A stretch of 48,791 nucleotides of DNA from Opitutaceae bacterium. Its GTDB lineage: Bacteria; Verrucomicrobiota; Verrucomicrobiia; Opitutales; Opitutaceae. The DNA is taken from the NCBI GenBank assembly GCA_016711225.1, contig JADJTK010000004.1, positions 1 to 48,791 of the forward strand, read 5' to 3'. Shown here in pieces: positions 1 through 9,259 of this stretch; position 1 is the stretch's first letter; the number at the start of each line of letters is the position of its first letter. The notes under the pieces are model-generated. The model was not told where the DNA came from and searched no databases. It saw only the letters and a list, made by a program, of their open reading frames with translations. The translations under genes were made by a program, and so were the position numbers.

Positions 1-486
1 GCGGAAACAACCCCGGCCCCACCCTTTTGGACCGCGGCCCACGTCCCCGCCTACCGGAAACGGAAGATCAATCTCGTCCTGCTTGGCGTAGCGGAGCTTG
101 CGGCGGATCATCGACCTCAACATTCTGCGGGTCGCTGCGCAACTGGGCCCAGCATCCGATCCTGGTGCGCAACTCCTGCTCCGCCACCTACCCGGGCTTG
201 GCGGCTCCAATCCGCGTCTGCAGGTTGGCGAGCTGCTGATACGTCTGCACGGAACGCGATCCCGGCGGGAACGCAGCTGGGAGACAGGAACACGACGGCA
301 TAGGGGGGTGGCGAGGAAACGGCCTAGGGTCATCGAACGGACGGGAAACCGCGGAGTAAGAAACGGGTTTGGATGCCGCGGTCTTCCAGCACCCAAATTT
401 GAGTCCATAATCGGCACCGTTTCAAACTTTTTCCGGTTGCGCGCCGCCCGTGCTGCCCGTCACGACGACCCAACCCAGCCCGCACG
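1..486. other. Left-edge region without a recognisable intact gene
   Basis: No reading frame here has a convincing protein signature; short frames in several phases look like noise. Read on the minus strand, roughly 260-70 gives a broken coiled-coil-like stretch (for example QQLANLQTRIGAA, then ELRTRI and QLRSDPQN after a stop). It might be a relic of a chain-length-determinant or other coiled-coil protein, but this is weak. Given the frameshifts in the next 2 kb, a decayed gene is plausible and no function is assigned. Confidence 0.3.
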
Positions 487-1400
487 ATGTGCCAACGCTT
501 CTACGGGTTCAAGGAGATGCCCTTCAACATCACCCCGACTCCGAAGTTCCTCTACCTGAGTCCTTCCCACGTCGATGCGCTCCAGCATCTCAAATACGGC
601 ATCCAGGAGCGCGGAGAACTGAATCGTGCTCATCGGCGAGGTGGGCTGCGTAAGACCACCCTCTGCCGGCGCCTGCTCAACGAACTCGACCCGGAACGCT
701 TCGAGACCGCGCTCATCCTCAACCCGCGCGCGTGACCGAGACGGAGATGCTTGAGACCATCCCGCTCGAGCTGGGCGAAACCATTGAGCAGCGCACCCAG
801 GAACGCCCTCGTTGCCCAGGTCTACCGCGTGCTCATGGAACGGATCCGCCAGAAGGAGCATCGTGCTCGTCCATCGACGAATGCCAGAACCTCTCCTTCG
901 AGGTGCTCGAACAGGTGCCCTGCTCTCCAATCTGAAACCGACAAGCAAAAGCTCCTGCAGATCGTCCTGATGGGCCAGCCCGAGTTCGAAGAGAAGCTCC
1001 GGCAGGACCGCCTGCGCCAGCTGCGGCAGCGCATCCTCGTTACCAGCGAGCTCAAGCCGCTCTCCTGGCCGGATGGACCACTACATCCACCGCTCACCGT
1101 GGCCTCGCCAGCGGCTGCCCCGTTTCAGCAAATGGGCGCTCAAGGCCATCTACGGCCACAGCCGCGGCACCCCGCGTATCATCAACAATCTTTGCGACAA
1201 GGCCATGCTCGCCGCCTTCGTCCGCGATTCCGACGAGGTCACCTGGTGGGATGTGCGCGCGCCCTCAAAGAAGTCGCCGCCCACTTTCACCGACTGGGCC
1301 CCGCCACGGTCGACAGCCGACCGTACCGTGCTACCCTCTCCAACGTCCACCGACGACCGACCACCGGCACCCGCCCGCAGGCCGGCCTGATCAACGACGC
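487..1400 (+). pseudogene. GspA/ExeA-type AAA ATPase, frameshifted relic
   Basis: Joined across frames, the translation matches the ExeA/GspA ATPase family, which uses ATP to help assemble type II secretion or pilus machinery at the inner membrane. It begins MCQRFYGFKEMPFNITPTPK and continues FLYLSPSHVDALQHL, the family's opening block. The Walker A region is scrambled: about 620-650 reads HRRGGLRKTT, but the next frame reads IVLIGEVGC before KTTLCRRLL, implying an inserted and a lost base that compensate. A second break near 730 precedes TETEMLETI. Walker B (DECQNLSFEVLEQV) and the sensor stretch (LLQIVLMGQPEFEEKLRQDR) lie in other frames. The tail (GHSRGTPRIINNLCDKAM, then TWWDV and ALKEV) ends the ATPase. 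At least four indels make it non-functional as written; sequencing error is an alternative to true decay. Confidence 0.75.
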
Positions 1401-1499
1401 CCACGAAAAAGAGCGCAACGCGAACGCAGCGGCGGCGCCCTCAGCCGCTTTACTCCTCCACGGCCAACCGGTCCAACCAGCCGCCGTTAGCCGTCCCCG

Positions 1500-2115
1500 G
1501 ACAGACCCGCGGTGAAATCCCCTGCCCATCGCCATCGCCGCAGTCGCCCTCGTCGGTGGCGTTTCGCCCGTCTGGATTCTCAAACCGACTGGCGCGCCCA
1601 TCACCGTGGCCGCCAACGTCCCGCCTCCGATCTCGCCCGGCGCCGCCTCCGATCCAGGGAGCCTCCCGCTCCCATCGCGGGTTGCCCAGCCGCCGAGCCC
1701 GCGGGGCCCCTGTTGCTTATTATCACTCTCCCGGCACGGCTCGCCGTCCCCGCGCCGGCTCCGGTCCAGGCAGCCCGTCCAGCCCGGCCGGCTCCCGTCG
1801 CCGCGCCCGTAGCGGCGCCCCGCCAGCGCCCGGCGCGCCTTCCAGGTCACCCTCAAGCTCGACGACCCCAGGAGCGCCGCAACGACCCGACGGCCTCCGT
1901 CGAAGATCCGCGCGTGCTCGCCTTCCTCGACAATGCCGCATCAGCGGCATCCGCATCGCTGCCGACGACCAAGCTGCCATGAACAGCAAGGTCTACCCGC
2001 ACGGGCGACACCGTGGATCGCGAGCTCGGCCTGAAGGTCACCTCCATTCGCCCGCCAGAATTGATTTTTCGAGGACAAGCGTGGTATCCAATACCGCAAG
2101 CTGCTCTGGAGCCGG
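1500..2115 (+). pseudogene. GspB/PilP-like secretion protein, frameshifted relic
   Basis: Directly after the ATPase relic, several frames together give a small membrane-anchored secretion protein. One frame starts with a hydrophobic stretch (IAIAAVALVGGVSPVWIL), followed by a Pro/Ala-rich linker (about 1600-1840). The C-terminal part reads PRVLAFLDN, then ISGIRIAADDQAAMNSKVY, then TGDTVDRELGLKV with TSIRPPELIF. The frame breaks near 1940, 1997 and in a run of six T at about 2063; removing one T there restores EDKRGIQYRKLL. The layout (ATPase, TM plus Pro-rich linker, small C-terminal domain) fits GspB-like partners of GspA. The family label is inferred from neighbour and architecture; the frameshifts are seen directly. 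Confidence 0.5.
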
Positions 2116-2162
2116 GCGCCCTGCGATCAAAAGCGCCCAAAACCGGAAGCGGAGCCGATCCA

Positions 2163-2256
2163 GCGGAACGGAAGCCGTTCCGCTACGCAGATAAAGGCCT
2201 GTTTCGCCGAGCATCAGGACTCCGCGTCGTCGTAGCGGAAGGCGCTTCACTTCCGC
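2163..2256. repeat. Inverted pair of GTAG-headed palindromic repeats (REPIN-like)
   Basis: A minus-strand element at 2163-2186 has arms GCGGAACGG/CCGTTCCGC and ends in CTAC, i.e. GTAG on the other strand. A plus-strand element at 2232-2256 starts GTAG and has arms GCGGAAG/CTTCCGC. Two such elements facing each other about 45 bp apart is the arrangement of REP doublets (BIME/REPIN). The TAG at 2233-2235 also closes the frame that leaves the GspB-like relic. Confidence 0.65.
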
Positions 2257-2434
2257 CTCCTGCTTTCAACGCCCCTCAGCAATTGACTTTAGGTTAGGGC
2301 GCCACTGTTTACTGAGTTCAGCTGGTAACCAGCCTCGCCGAAGAGGGCCGCCACGGCAAGGCTCCGGTGCGCCAAGGGCGCAGGGCGGCGATGATGCGAT
2401 CCTCCAAGTGGCCAGGAGGATAGGCGGCCGGTTA

Positions 2435-3270
2435 CAGACCTGTCTTTGACCAGATCGTAAGCCGCTCCACCGGGTTGAGTTCAGGGCTGTAGGAGGCAAC
2501 GCGGTAACCGCACGTTGGCCGGCGGCTTTGGCGTCGTCGACGGGCAGGTAGAAGCCGGCCTTGGCAGATGGATATGCGAAGCTTGGGGATCAGCCATAAG
2601 CTGCTGGAGAAAGAGCGTGTACGTCCCAATCGATACGGGGTAAACAGCGTCTCCTGCTGTTCTCACCGTCGACTTCCATGGCTTCGTGCGGAGATAGCCC
2701 GGTGATAGCGGGTGGCAGGGGAATGCGCGTACCCTCGCCGCGCCCAGACTCGACGGATCACCGGCAAGACCCGTAGCGATGTGTTCATCCAAACCCATAG
2801 CGGACCGGCTGCCCGGCACCCTGTGGCCGTCCCGGCCAGTTCTTCCAATCGTTGCGGCAACTCCGCTTTGACGCCTTGGCCTTCGTTTGGATCCTTTTTT
2901 GGCGTGGCTCTTGCGGCACCTTCAACTTGCTGCCGCCCAGCCGATGGAGCAACTTGCGCACGCCCCCTTCGCTGAGCTGGCGACGGGTGCGCTTCTTCAC
3001 CCAGGCTAGCGCATCCTTGGCTCGCCGGAACTTGCCCTGCTCAGAAGTTGCTGTAGGAGTTCCTCGCGCACCGCCCCGCGCACCACCGCGGGCGTGCCGC
3101 CCCATGCTGCGCGCAACACGGCAGCCGCCGCCGTAATAAAGTTACGATAAGTGAACACGGTTTGGCGATACGTCGGCAGCGCGCAGATCTGCGCCACGGT
3201 CAGCCCATTATGGGGACTTGCACCAATAGCATAGCCGCGCGCCCAATCGGGCTGGGGCTGAAATTCCATG
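2435..3270 (-). pseudogene. IS630-family transposase, multiply frameshifted relic
   Basis: Minus-strand frames assemble into an IS630-type DDE transposase. The N-terminal side gives HTH-like sequence (NGLTVAQICALPTYRQTVFT; AWVKKRTRRQLSEGGVRKLL; HRLGGSKLKVPQ). Next comes a central part with RLEELAGTATG and LPVIRRVWARRGY, matching the family's 'RRVWAPRG' segment. The C-terminal frame has YSPELNPVERL, the signature just before the last catalytic Glu. At least three frame changes separate these blocks, so no active enzyme is made. Inverted-repeat ends were not identified. The relic sits beside the broken secretion genes, so this corner of the chromosome appears to be a decay zone. Confidence 0.75.
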
Positions 3271-3351
3271 CTGCTCGATATGCTGGACCAAGTCCTCGCC
3301 CAATGCCGGAAGGCCCGGACAGCCCTAAGCTTGGCCTGTCTCGGCCGTACT

Positions 3352-3418
3352 CGGAAGCGCTTCGCTTCCGCCTCATAATTTGACCCACAAGCGGCCCGGC
3401 AACCGAAGCTGCCGGGCC
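3352..3418. repeat. Two hairpins downstream of the SPFH gene pair
   Basis: GGAAGCG/CGCTTCC (3352-3368) and GGCCCGGCA/TGCCGGGCC (3392-3417) are near-perfect stem-loops. They lie 3' of the minus-strand SPFH genes ending at 3538. No T tract follows the stems on either strand, so intrinsic termination is only possible, not shown. The first resembles the GTAG repeat family but lacks the GTAG head. Confidence 0.4.
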
Positions 3419-3537
3419 CAAAATGAAACCCTGCCGTGGGTCGTCCCTTCAGGGCGACCGGCCGACAGGTGCCCGCATCATTTGCGAGCGCGACGCCGAG
3501 CAGTGCGGGCTGAAGCGCCGCACCACGCTCACCGCGC

Positions 3538-4411
3538 TCAGCTATTGAGCAGCAGCCCTGCCGAGCCACTGGGTGTGACGATCACCTTGCCCGGACTGCG
3601 CAGCGTGGCCTGGATGTCGAGGAGCTTGAACAACGCCTCGGCCACCTCGGGTTGGCGGCGAATCTCGGCGAGCGCCTGACCGATCACCATCGGCCGCACC
3701 GCCTGCGCCTCACCGAGCCGTTGCGCGGCCTTCATGTCGGCCGAGGAATGAATCAGCGCCACCTCGTTCTCGCCGGCCTGCTTCATCGCGGCAGTCACCT
3801 GGCGCAGGCGGTTCACCACCTTGCGCTGGATCTCGATGATCATGCCGTGGTCACGGAAGGCCACCTTGCGGATGTAGGCCGAACCCAGATGGAAACCCCA
3901 CCGCACGGACGTGGGCGTAACCTCTTCACGGACGCGCCGCGAAAGGGCATCGCGGTTCTCCAGCAACACCTCGAGCTTGAGGTTGGAGAGCTGCTTGACG
4001 ACAGCGGTGGCCACGTTGGCCTGGAGCGAACCGAGCGGATCGGCGTTCTGAAAGAGGAACGCCTCGGGGTCGCTCACGAAGCCCTCGAACCAGATGCCCA
4101 CCCCCATCGGCGCGCCCTCCTCCGAATTGACGAGTTGGTTGCGCAGATACGACTGGAAGATGTGTGTCTTCACCGGGTAGGCCTTGCCGAAGAACGGCAG
4201 CAGCAGCGCCTGCGGCCCGAAATGCGCGATCGGGAAGAACAGCCCGGGCTCCTCGACGCGGCCGATGACCTTGCCGAACAGGGTGTAGACGAGTACCGAG
4301 CGCTCCGGGCAACACGCCCCACAACTGAAATACACGACCGAGAGCCAACACGATGGGTGTGGCGATGAAGGTGCCAATGAAACCGATGACGAATGTGATC
4401 AAAAAGGGCAT
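3538..4411 (-). CDS. SPFH/band-7 domain protein, second of a pair (one frameshift)
   Basis: SPFH (stomatin/prohibitin/HflC-like) proteins are membrane-anchored scaffolds forming oligomeric microdomains. The start at 4411 gives a hydrophobic N-terminal segment (MPFLITFVIGFIGTFIATPI). The frame then breaks near 4310-4325 and continues in the neighbouring frame as CCPERSVLVYTLFGKVIG and RVEEPGLFFPIAHFGPQ, the usual start of the SPFH domain. The rest includes the domain's helical end (KAAQRLGEAQAVRPMVIGQA). Reassembled length is about 290 residues. It lies 12 bp after a paralogue on the same strand, so the two probably form a hetero-oligomer like HflK/HflC. One base change would restore the frame, so either a recent pseudogene or a sequence error. 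Confidence 0.75.
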
Positions 4412-4423
4412 GACAGGAGGGGG

Positions 4424-5371
4424 TCAGAGGTTGACGACGGTCTGGGCAGCCTTCTCGCGAAGCGGGAGGCTCGCATTGCGCAGGTACGCCTCGAGCGCGG
4501 GCATACCGCCGGTGGCGTGCATAGCGGTGATGGTCTTGCCAAGCTCGATGAGCGGACCGGCCTCGGCGGCCGCGCGGTTCTGAGCGATTTGGACAGCTTG
4601 TTCGGCCATCTTGAGCTTCTGGTCGGCATCGGCCTTGGACTGGCTGATCGCGGCGGCCACCTGATTCTGGGTGGTGTTGATCGAGGCGAGCGCCTCGTCC
4701 ACATCGCTCGGAGGATCGATGGTGGTGATCAACGCCGCATCCAGTTCGACCCCGTAGCGCGCACTGGTCTTGCGGCAGGCCTCTTCCATGTAGCGGTTGA
4801 TGCTGGAGAGGTTCTTGCGCAAATCGTTGATCGACACGCCCTCGACCGCGCCCTCGTGCGCCTCGCCCTGGAAGGTCGCGACTCGGTCCCGCAGCACGGA
4901 GATGAAGTAGCCCACGACGTGGGCGGCCGGATTGGCGACGCCGAAGAGGTAGGCGTAGAGATTACGTTCGCACGGCCGCCAGCGCAGTTGGCCCGTGATC
5001 GACACGGTGAGATTGTCCTTGGTCACCGCCTCAATGAACTCCTGGCGGATATCCGGATCCCAGGTGATATCGGTCGTCTGGATCGTCATGCCCACCTTGT
5101 AGAGCTTTTGCCACGGCCACTTGAAGTACGGGCCGCCGGGGGGGATAACGCGGATATTCGGGTAGTTGTAGCGCCCCTTTTCCTCCTCGGTCAGCAGCGC
5201 GCCGAGCTGCGGGTCGTCGCCGGTGGAGCCGGCCAGGCGTTGCACCCGGCCGAAGGTGGTGACCACGCCGCGCTCGGTTGGCCCGATGGTGTAGACGCCG
5301 AACAACAGGGTAAGCAGCGCGGCCAGGCCGACGCCGAAAACCAGTCCGATCAGGATCATGGTGGATATCAT
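4424..5371 (-). CDS. SPFH/band-7 domain protein, first of a pair
   Basis: A 315-residue membrane protein with one N-terminal transmembrane segment (MILIGLVFGVGLAALLTLLF). The SPFH domain follows, beginning GVYTIGPTERGVVTTFGRV and containing PGGPYFKWPWQKLYKV. The C-terminal half is Ala/Gln/Lys-rich helix (AAISQSKADADQKLKMAEQA), typical of the coiled-coil that drives ring formation. The ATG at 5371 is preferred over the far-upstream frame opening because it sits just before the TM segment; no clear Shine-Dalgarno is seen and the ATG at 5359 is an alternative. It is followed after 12 bp by the second SPFH gene. Role (membrane scaffold, possible protease regulation) is inferred from the family. 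Confidence 0.85.
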   Translation of the reverse strand: MISTMILIGLVFGVGLAALLTLLFGVYTIGPTERGVVTTFGRVQRLAGSTGDDPQLGALLTEEEKGRYNYPNIRVIPPGGPYFKWPWQKLYKVGMTIQTTDITWDPDIRQEFIEAVTKDNLTVSITGQLRWRPCERNLYAYLFGVANPAAHVVGYFISVLRDRVATFQGEAHEGAVEGVSINDLRKNLSSINRYMEEACRKTSARYGVELDAALITTIDPPSDVDEALASINTTQNQVAAAISQSKADADQKLKMAEQAVQIAQNRAAAEAGPLIELGKTITAMHATGGMPALEAYLRNASLPLREKAAQTVVNL

Positions 5372-5706
5372 GGGAGGGGGTTCTGTAGGGCGTCTGCGGC
5401 GGCCACGCACCGGCGGGTTGGGGCCGGCGCCCGCGGCACCGCAGACGGGCCCGACGATGCGGTTCGCCCGCCTGGAGACAAGTGCGCGCCGGTCACAATT
5501 CCGAGGCGTGATTGTATCTGAAGGGCAGGCGCACGGCGCCACCTTCGCGCTTCCCGCCCACGCAGCATGCTCGCACGCGTCCCCTTCTATTGTAGCGAAA
5601 CGCGCCAAGAGTTTCGCTTTCTGCGCCAGGGTCGGGTGCCTGCCCGCCCGGCGTCCTTGCGGCCGTCGCTACATTCGGCCAGCCGCAACACGTAAGGCTT
5701 CCCGCT
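5372..5706. other. Gap between SPFH pair and SNF2 gene
   Basis: This 335-bp gap upstream of the SPFH genes and downstream of the SNF2 gene holds one GTAG repeat (5592-5616) and no coding signature. Any SPFH promoter should lie here, but no convincing -35/-10 pair was recognised. Confidence 0.5.
5592..5616 (+). repeat. GTAG-headed palindromic repeat
   Basis: Starts GTAG, then GCGAAAC, a 9-base spacer and GTTTCG(C). Same subfamily as the copies at 11507, 11561, 45152 and 45225. Confidence 0.65.
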
Positions 5707-8280
5707 TCAGCCTTCCCCCAGGTCTGCCTCGGATTCCGCCTCGGGGGTGGCGGCCAGCTTGATCAGGCTGTCGAGCGAAGCGAAGTGCTGCGAGAGATCG
5801 AACTCCGTGCGGAACTTGCCCACGATGCGGTCGAACATTGCCTTCTTCTCGGCCTTCAAGGCCTGGATGCGCTCCTCGATCGTGCCGGCCGTCATCAAGC
5901 GGTAGACAAAGACAGGATTCGTTTGCCCGAGCCGGTGCACGCGATCGATCGCCTGTTCCTCGACCGCCGGGTTCCACCACGGGTCGAGCAGGAACACATA
6001 GTCGGCGGCATGCAGGGTGATGCCGGTACCGGCCGCTTTCAGGCTCACCAGCATGATCGCGCGGCCGGTCGCGCTCTGGAACGAATGCACCGGTTTCTGC
6101 CGATCGATCGTGGCTCCGGTCAATTCGTAGCGCGCCACGTCCGGAAACTGCGCCTCCAGCAGCGAGCGTACCCGGTCCAAGAACATCACGAACTGCGAGA
6201 AGATCACCACCTTGTGGCCCCCGGCCAGCACCTCGGCCAGCTTGGCCAACAGCATGTTGAGCTTGCCGCTCTCGTGCACCTCGGGTTCCACCCACGGCAG
6301 CAACGCCGGGTCGCAGCAGGCCTGGCGCAGGCGGGTGAGTAGCGCGAAAAGGCTGAAGGAGCGCTCGCGCACCGCCGTGCCCAGGTCGCTGCCCAGGCGG
6401 CGCAGGCCCTCGTCGCAAATCTTGGCGTATTCGACGCGCTGCCGGTCGGTGAGAGGGCAGCGCAGATCCATCACTACCTTGGCCGGGAGCTCCTTGGCCA
6501 CCTCGTCCTTGGTGCGGCGCAACACGAAGGGCGCGATTTGCAGGCGCAGCCGATCGATCGTGCCGTCGCGATCGCGCTGCAACGCCGCCTCGAAGCCGGC
6601 GCGGCTGCCGAGCAGCCCAGGCAACAGGAAGCGAAAAATCGACCACAGATCGAGCTGGCGGTTCTCCAGCGGGGTACCGGTGAGCACCAGGCGGTGGGCG
6701 GAGCGGATCGCGAAGCAGGCATGGGTGACCTTCGCGTCGGGGTTCTTGATGAACTGCCCCTCGTCGAGAATGGCGTAACCGAACTCCACCTTCGCAAGCA
6801 TCTCCCGGTGTTTGCGCAGCTGCGCGTAGCTGGCCAACCACAACGCCGGCCCCGGGATGCCCAGGAAATCATTGTCGGCCTTCAGGATCTCGACCCTGAG
6901 CTGCGGGAAAAAGCGCGTCACCTCCTCGCGCCACACCGGCACCACGCTAGCCGGACACACCACAAGGTGACATTTGCCCTTGAGCGGCCGGGCGGTCAAC
7001 AGGCTGAGCACCTGCACGGTCTTGCCCAGGCCCATCTCGTCGGCAAGCAGGCCATGGCAGTCGGTCTCACAAAGGTGGTGCATCCACTCAACGCCGAGCC
7101 GTTGGTACTGGCGCAGGAAGGCCGGCAGCACCGCTGCCGCCACCGCACCGGCGCCGAGCACGCGCTGTTTCCACTCCTCGAGTTCGGCGGTGAGCGTCAC
7201 CTTCCAGCGGGCCTCATTGAAAAGCGAAAAGACCAGATACGGTGGGAGGGCGTCGAGGTGCAGGTCCGCGGTCATGCGGCGCCAGGCCTGCACGCCCTCC
7301 CATTGTTCTGTAGCCAGCGACACGATGCCCACGCCCGGCAGCAGCACCTGCTGACCGTGCTGACGCGACACCTCCTCGACCTCGGCCGGTGTGAGCAACT
7401 GGCCGCCCGCCCGGAACACCCAGCGCAGATCAATCCCCGACCCGCTGCGGCGTACCGCCTGCGCCTCGATCTCGACCCCGCGCACGCCCGCCTGCAACGC
7501 CCGCACCGCCGGGTCCACCTCGACGGTAAAATGCTTCCGCCACTGAGGCAGTCCGTTGCGCAGGAACTCTGGGATCTCCAAGACCAACTCCAGCACATAC
7601 GCGTGCTGCTCGGGGTGAAAATGGAAGTGCGCCTTGCGCGCATACGTGGCCAGCCCGATGGCCTTGGCCCGGTCGGCCGAGCTGAGCTGCAACGTGCTCG
7701 CGCTGCCCGCGCCGTAGGCAGGCACGCGCCGCCCGTCTGACTCGACCCAGAACGCCTCGCAGGCCAACCCCTTCTCCACGGGATGGAAGCGCAGCACAAA
7801 CTCGCGCGCCACCTCGCCCTCCGCCGGTTTGGGCTTGGCCACCGCCGGAGCCACGGGAGCCGGGGCCGAAGCGAACTTGGGCGCGTCGAGCTTGCTCTTC
7901 GCACTCTTCGCCAGAGCTGCAGGGGAGAGCGGAGCCGCCGGCAACGGGGAAATCTCCTCGGCCACCAGTTCCTCGATCTCGTAAAGCCCGGCCACCGCAA
8001 TCGCCTGAGCCACAAGCTCGTCGGTGGAAGAAGATCGCACCGCCGGTTTGTCCCCCACCCATTCGATTACCGTGTAGTCCTCCTTCTTCTCCACCCGGCG
8101 ATGGATGATCGCGTCGTTGGCCCCCAACTCCACCTCCCGAACCTCGCTCTCACGATAGATCGTCCGGCCCAATTCCAAGGCCTCGGCGGAGAAATTCTCC
8201 GACCAGTCCGCCGACAACCGCTCGAACCACCATTCAAGGGATTGAGGGGAATAGATGCGCTTGGGACCGTGCGTGTGCAT
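5707..8280 (-). CDS. SNF2/SWI2-family DEAD-box-like helicase
   Basis: An 857-residue Swi2/Snf2 ATPase, a double-strand DNA translocase family; bacterial members act in transcription or repair, and the exact role here is unknown. Motif I is LLADEMGLGKT (about residue 410). Motif II is DEGQ in AILDEGQFIKNP (about 505), a known SNF2 variant of DEAH. Motif III follows as LVLTGTPLENRQLDLWSIF. The C-terminal helicase lobe has KVVIFSQFVMFLDRV, GTGITLHAADYVFLLDPWWN and IDRVHRLGQTNPVFVYRL (arginine-finger region). The N-terminal ~350 residues are family-specific with an Ala/Pro-rich linker near residues 145-175; no SWIM-type Cys/His pattern was seen. Complete and monocistronic, with kdsC diverging upstream. 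Confidence 0.92.
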   Translation of the reverse strand: MHTHGPKRIYSPQSLEWWFERLSADWSENFSAEALELGRTIYRESEVREVELGANDAIIHRRVEKKEDYTVIEWVGDKPAVRSSSTDELVAQAIAVAGLYEIEELVAEEISPLPAAPLSPAALAKSAKSKLDAPKFASAPAPVAPAVAKPKPAEGEVAREFVLRFHPVEKGLACEAFWVESDGRRVPAYGAGSASTLQLSSADRAKAIGLATYARKAHFHFHPEQHAYVLELVLEIPEFLRNGLPQWRKHFTVEVDPAVRALQAGVRGVEIEAQAVRRSGSGIDLRWVFRAGGQLLTPAEVEEVSRQHGQQVLLPGVGIVSLATEQWEGVQAWRRMTADLHLDALPPYLVFSLFNEARWKVTLTAELEEWKQRVLGAGAVAAAVLPAFLRQYQRLGVEWMHHLCETDCHGLLADEMGLGKTVQVLSLLTARPLKGKCHLVVCPASVVPVWREEVTRFFPQLRVEILKADNDFLGIPGPALWLASYAQLRKHREMLAKVEFGYAILDEGQFIKNPDAKVTHACFAIRSAHRLVLTGTPLENRQLDLWSIFRFLLPGLLGSRAGFEAALQRDRDGTIDRLRLQIAPFVLRRTKDEVAKELPAKVVMDLRCPLTDRQRVEYAKICDEGLRRLGSDLGTAVRERSFSLFALLTRLRQACCDPALLPWVEPEVHESGKLNMLLAKLAEVLAGGHKVVIFSQFVMFLDRVRSLLEAQFPDVARYELTGATIDRQKPVHSFQSATGRAIMLVSLKAAGTGITLHAADYVFLLDPWWNPAVEEQAIDRVHRLGQTNPVFVYRLMTAGTIEERIQALKAEKKAMFDRIVGKFRTEFDLSQHFASLDSLIKLAATPEAESEADLGEG

Positions 8281-8441
8281 CAGCGGGTATAAAAGAGACG
8301 ACGTTAGAAATTCCTACCGCCCCGCCGCAACCGGAATTTTCGCACCTCCCCTTCGTCCGGCCAGATTTCGAGCCCAAACCCGCCCACACCGACGATTTTC
8401 TGGTTCCGCTGCGCCATTTCCCCGTTTGACTCCACCACCAC

Positions 8442-9029
8442 ATGGCGCGCTCCCGCCCCACATCCTCGCCCCGCAGCCGCCGCCCAGCCGTGGCGCAGGC
8501 CTCCGTACCTGCGAAACCGGCCTCTCCCTGGGCCGCCATCCGCCTCTTCGCCATGGATGTCGACGGCGTGCTCACCGACGGCTCCATCTACGTCTCCTCC
8601 GACGGCAGCGAAACGAAACGTTTCTCCGTGCTCGATGGGATGGGACTATCCCGCCTCCGGCAGGCCGGCATCGCCCTCGCATGGATCTCGGGCCGCACCT
8701 CCGGCGCCACCACCCACCGCGCTGAAGAGCTTAGAGTCGCCCACCTCGTCCAAGGACGCACCGACAAGCTTGCCGCCCTAACCGAACTCGCCGTCCAGCT
8801 CGGCCTTGCCGCCGCTCAGGTGTGCTACATGGGCGACGACGATATCGACGTCCCCGCCATCGCTTGGGCCGGAGTCGGAGTAGCTCCAAGCACCGCCATG
8901 CCCGCCGCCCTGGCTTCCGCCCGCTTCGTACCGAACCGCCCCGCCGGTGCTGGCGCGGTCCGGGAGGTATGCGACCGAATTCTCGCTGCCCTGCCCGGCA
9001 ACAAACCCGGATCCCCCGTGACCAAGTAG
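8442..9029 (+). CDS. kdsC: 3-deoxy-D-manno-octulosonate 8-phosphate phosphatase KdsC
   Basis: HAD-superfamily phosphatase that removes the phosphate from Kdo-8-P, the last step making free Kdo for the LPS core. The catalytic motif is AMDVDGVLTDG, with both Asp; it continues with KRFSVLDGMGLSRLRQAGI, WISGRTS (motif II), and the acidic motif CYMGDDDIDVPAI. At 195 residues it is slightly longer than typical KdsC (~170-190), because the N-terminus carries about 30 extra residues. Part of that extension (VAQASVPAKP) is encoded by a GTAG-type repeat at 8490-8515. A start downstream, such as the ATG at 8553, would lack the extension but begin too close to motif I. First gene of the kdsC-lptCAB cluster. 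Confidence 0.92.
   Translation: MARSRPTSSPRSRRPAVAQASVPAKPASPWAAIRLFAMDVDGVLTDGSIYVSSDGSETKRFSVLDGMGLSRLRQAGIALAWISGRTSGATTHRAEELRVAHLVQGRTDKLAALTELAVQLGLAAAQVCYMGDDDIDVPAIAWAGVGVAPSTAMPAALASARFVPNRPAGAGAVREVCDRILAALPGNKPGSPVTK
8490..8515 (+). repeat. Palindromic repeat in frame inside kdsC
   Basis: A 26-bp element starting GTGGCGCAGG and ending CCTGCGAA, with pairing arms CGCAGG/CCTGCG around GCCTCCGTA. It is nearly identical to three copies inside lptB and is translated as VAQASVPAK. Confidence 0.6.
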
Positions 9030-9031
9030 CC

Positions 9032-9259
9032 CTCGCTCTCGTACTCGTTCTCGTTCTCGTACTCGTTCTCGTTTTCTGCTCCTGCTCCTTCTCTAACTCC
9101 TGCTCTTCCTCCTGCTCCGGCGTCCCCCACTCTCCGTCCCCCTTCCTTCGTTCCCCGTTTTCGCGTTTAGTGTTCCTCGTTCTTCGTTCCGTCCTCTTCG
9201 TTCTGCCTTCTACCTTCTTCGTTCTGCCTTCTGCACTCAGCGTTCTCCCTTCCTTCTCG
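9032..9259 (+). repeat. TCTCGT hexanucleotide tract and pyrimidine-rich spacer
   Basis: Directly after the kdsC stop, 9032-9077 is a run of 6-bp units (CTCGTT/CTCGTA variants). From 9078 to 9259 the plus strand stays almost purely pyrimidine plus G, with word repeats such as TCGTTCTGCCTTCT. The open frame running through it into lptC is low-complexity and not thought to be translated. A related perfect TTCTCG tract lies at 11443. Confidence 0.7.

Noticed and set aside
8822..9259. N-terminal extension of the LptC frame through the TCTCGT tract
   Set aside because: Would add a low-complexity Leu/Val/Ser stretch inside and after kdsC; the ATG at 9260 gives a normal anchor.
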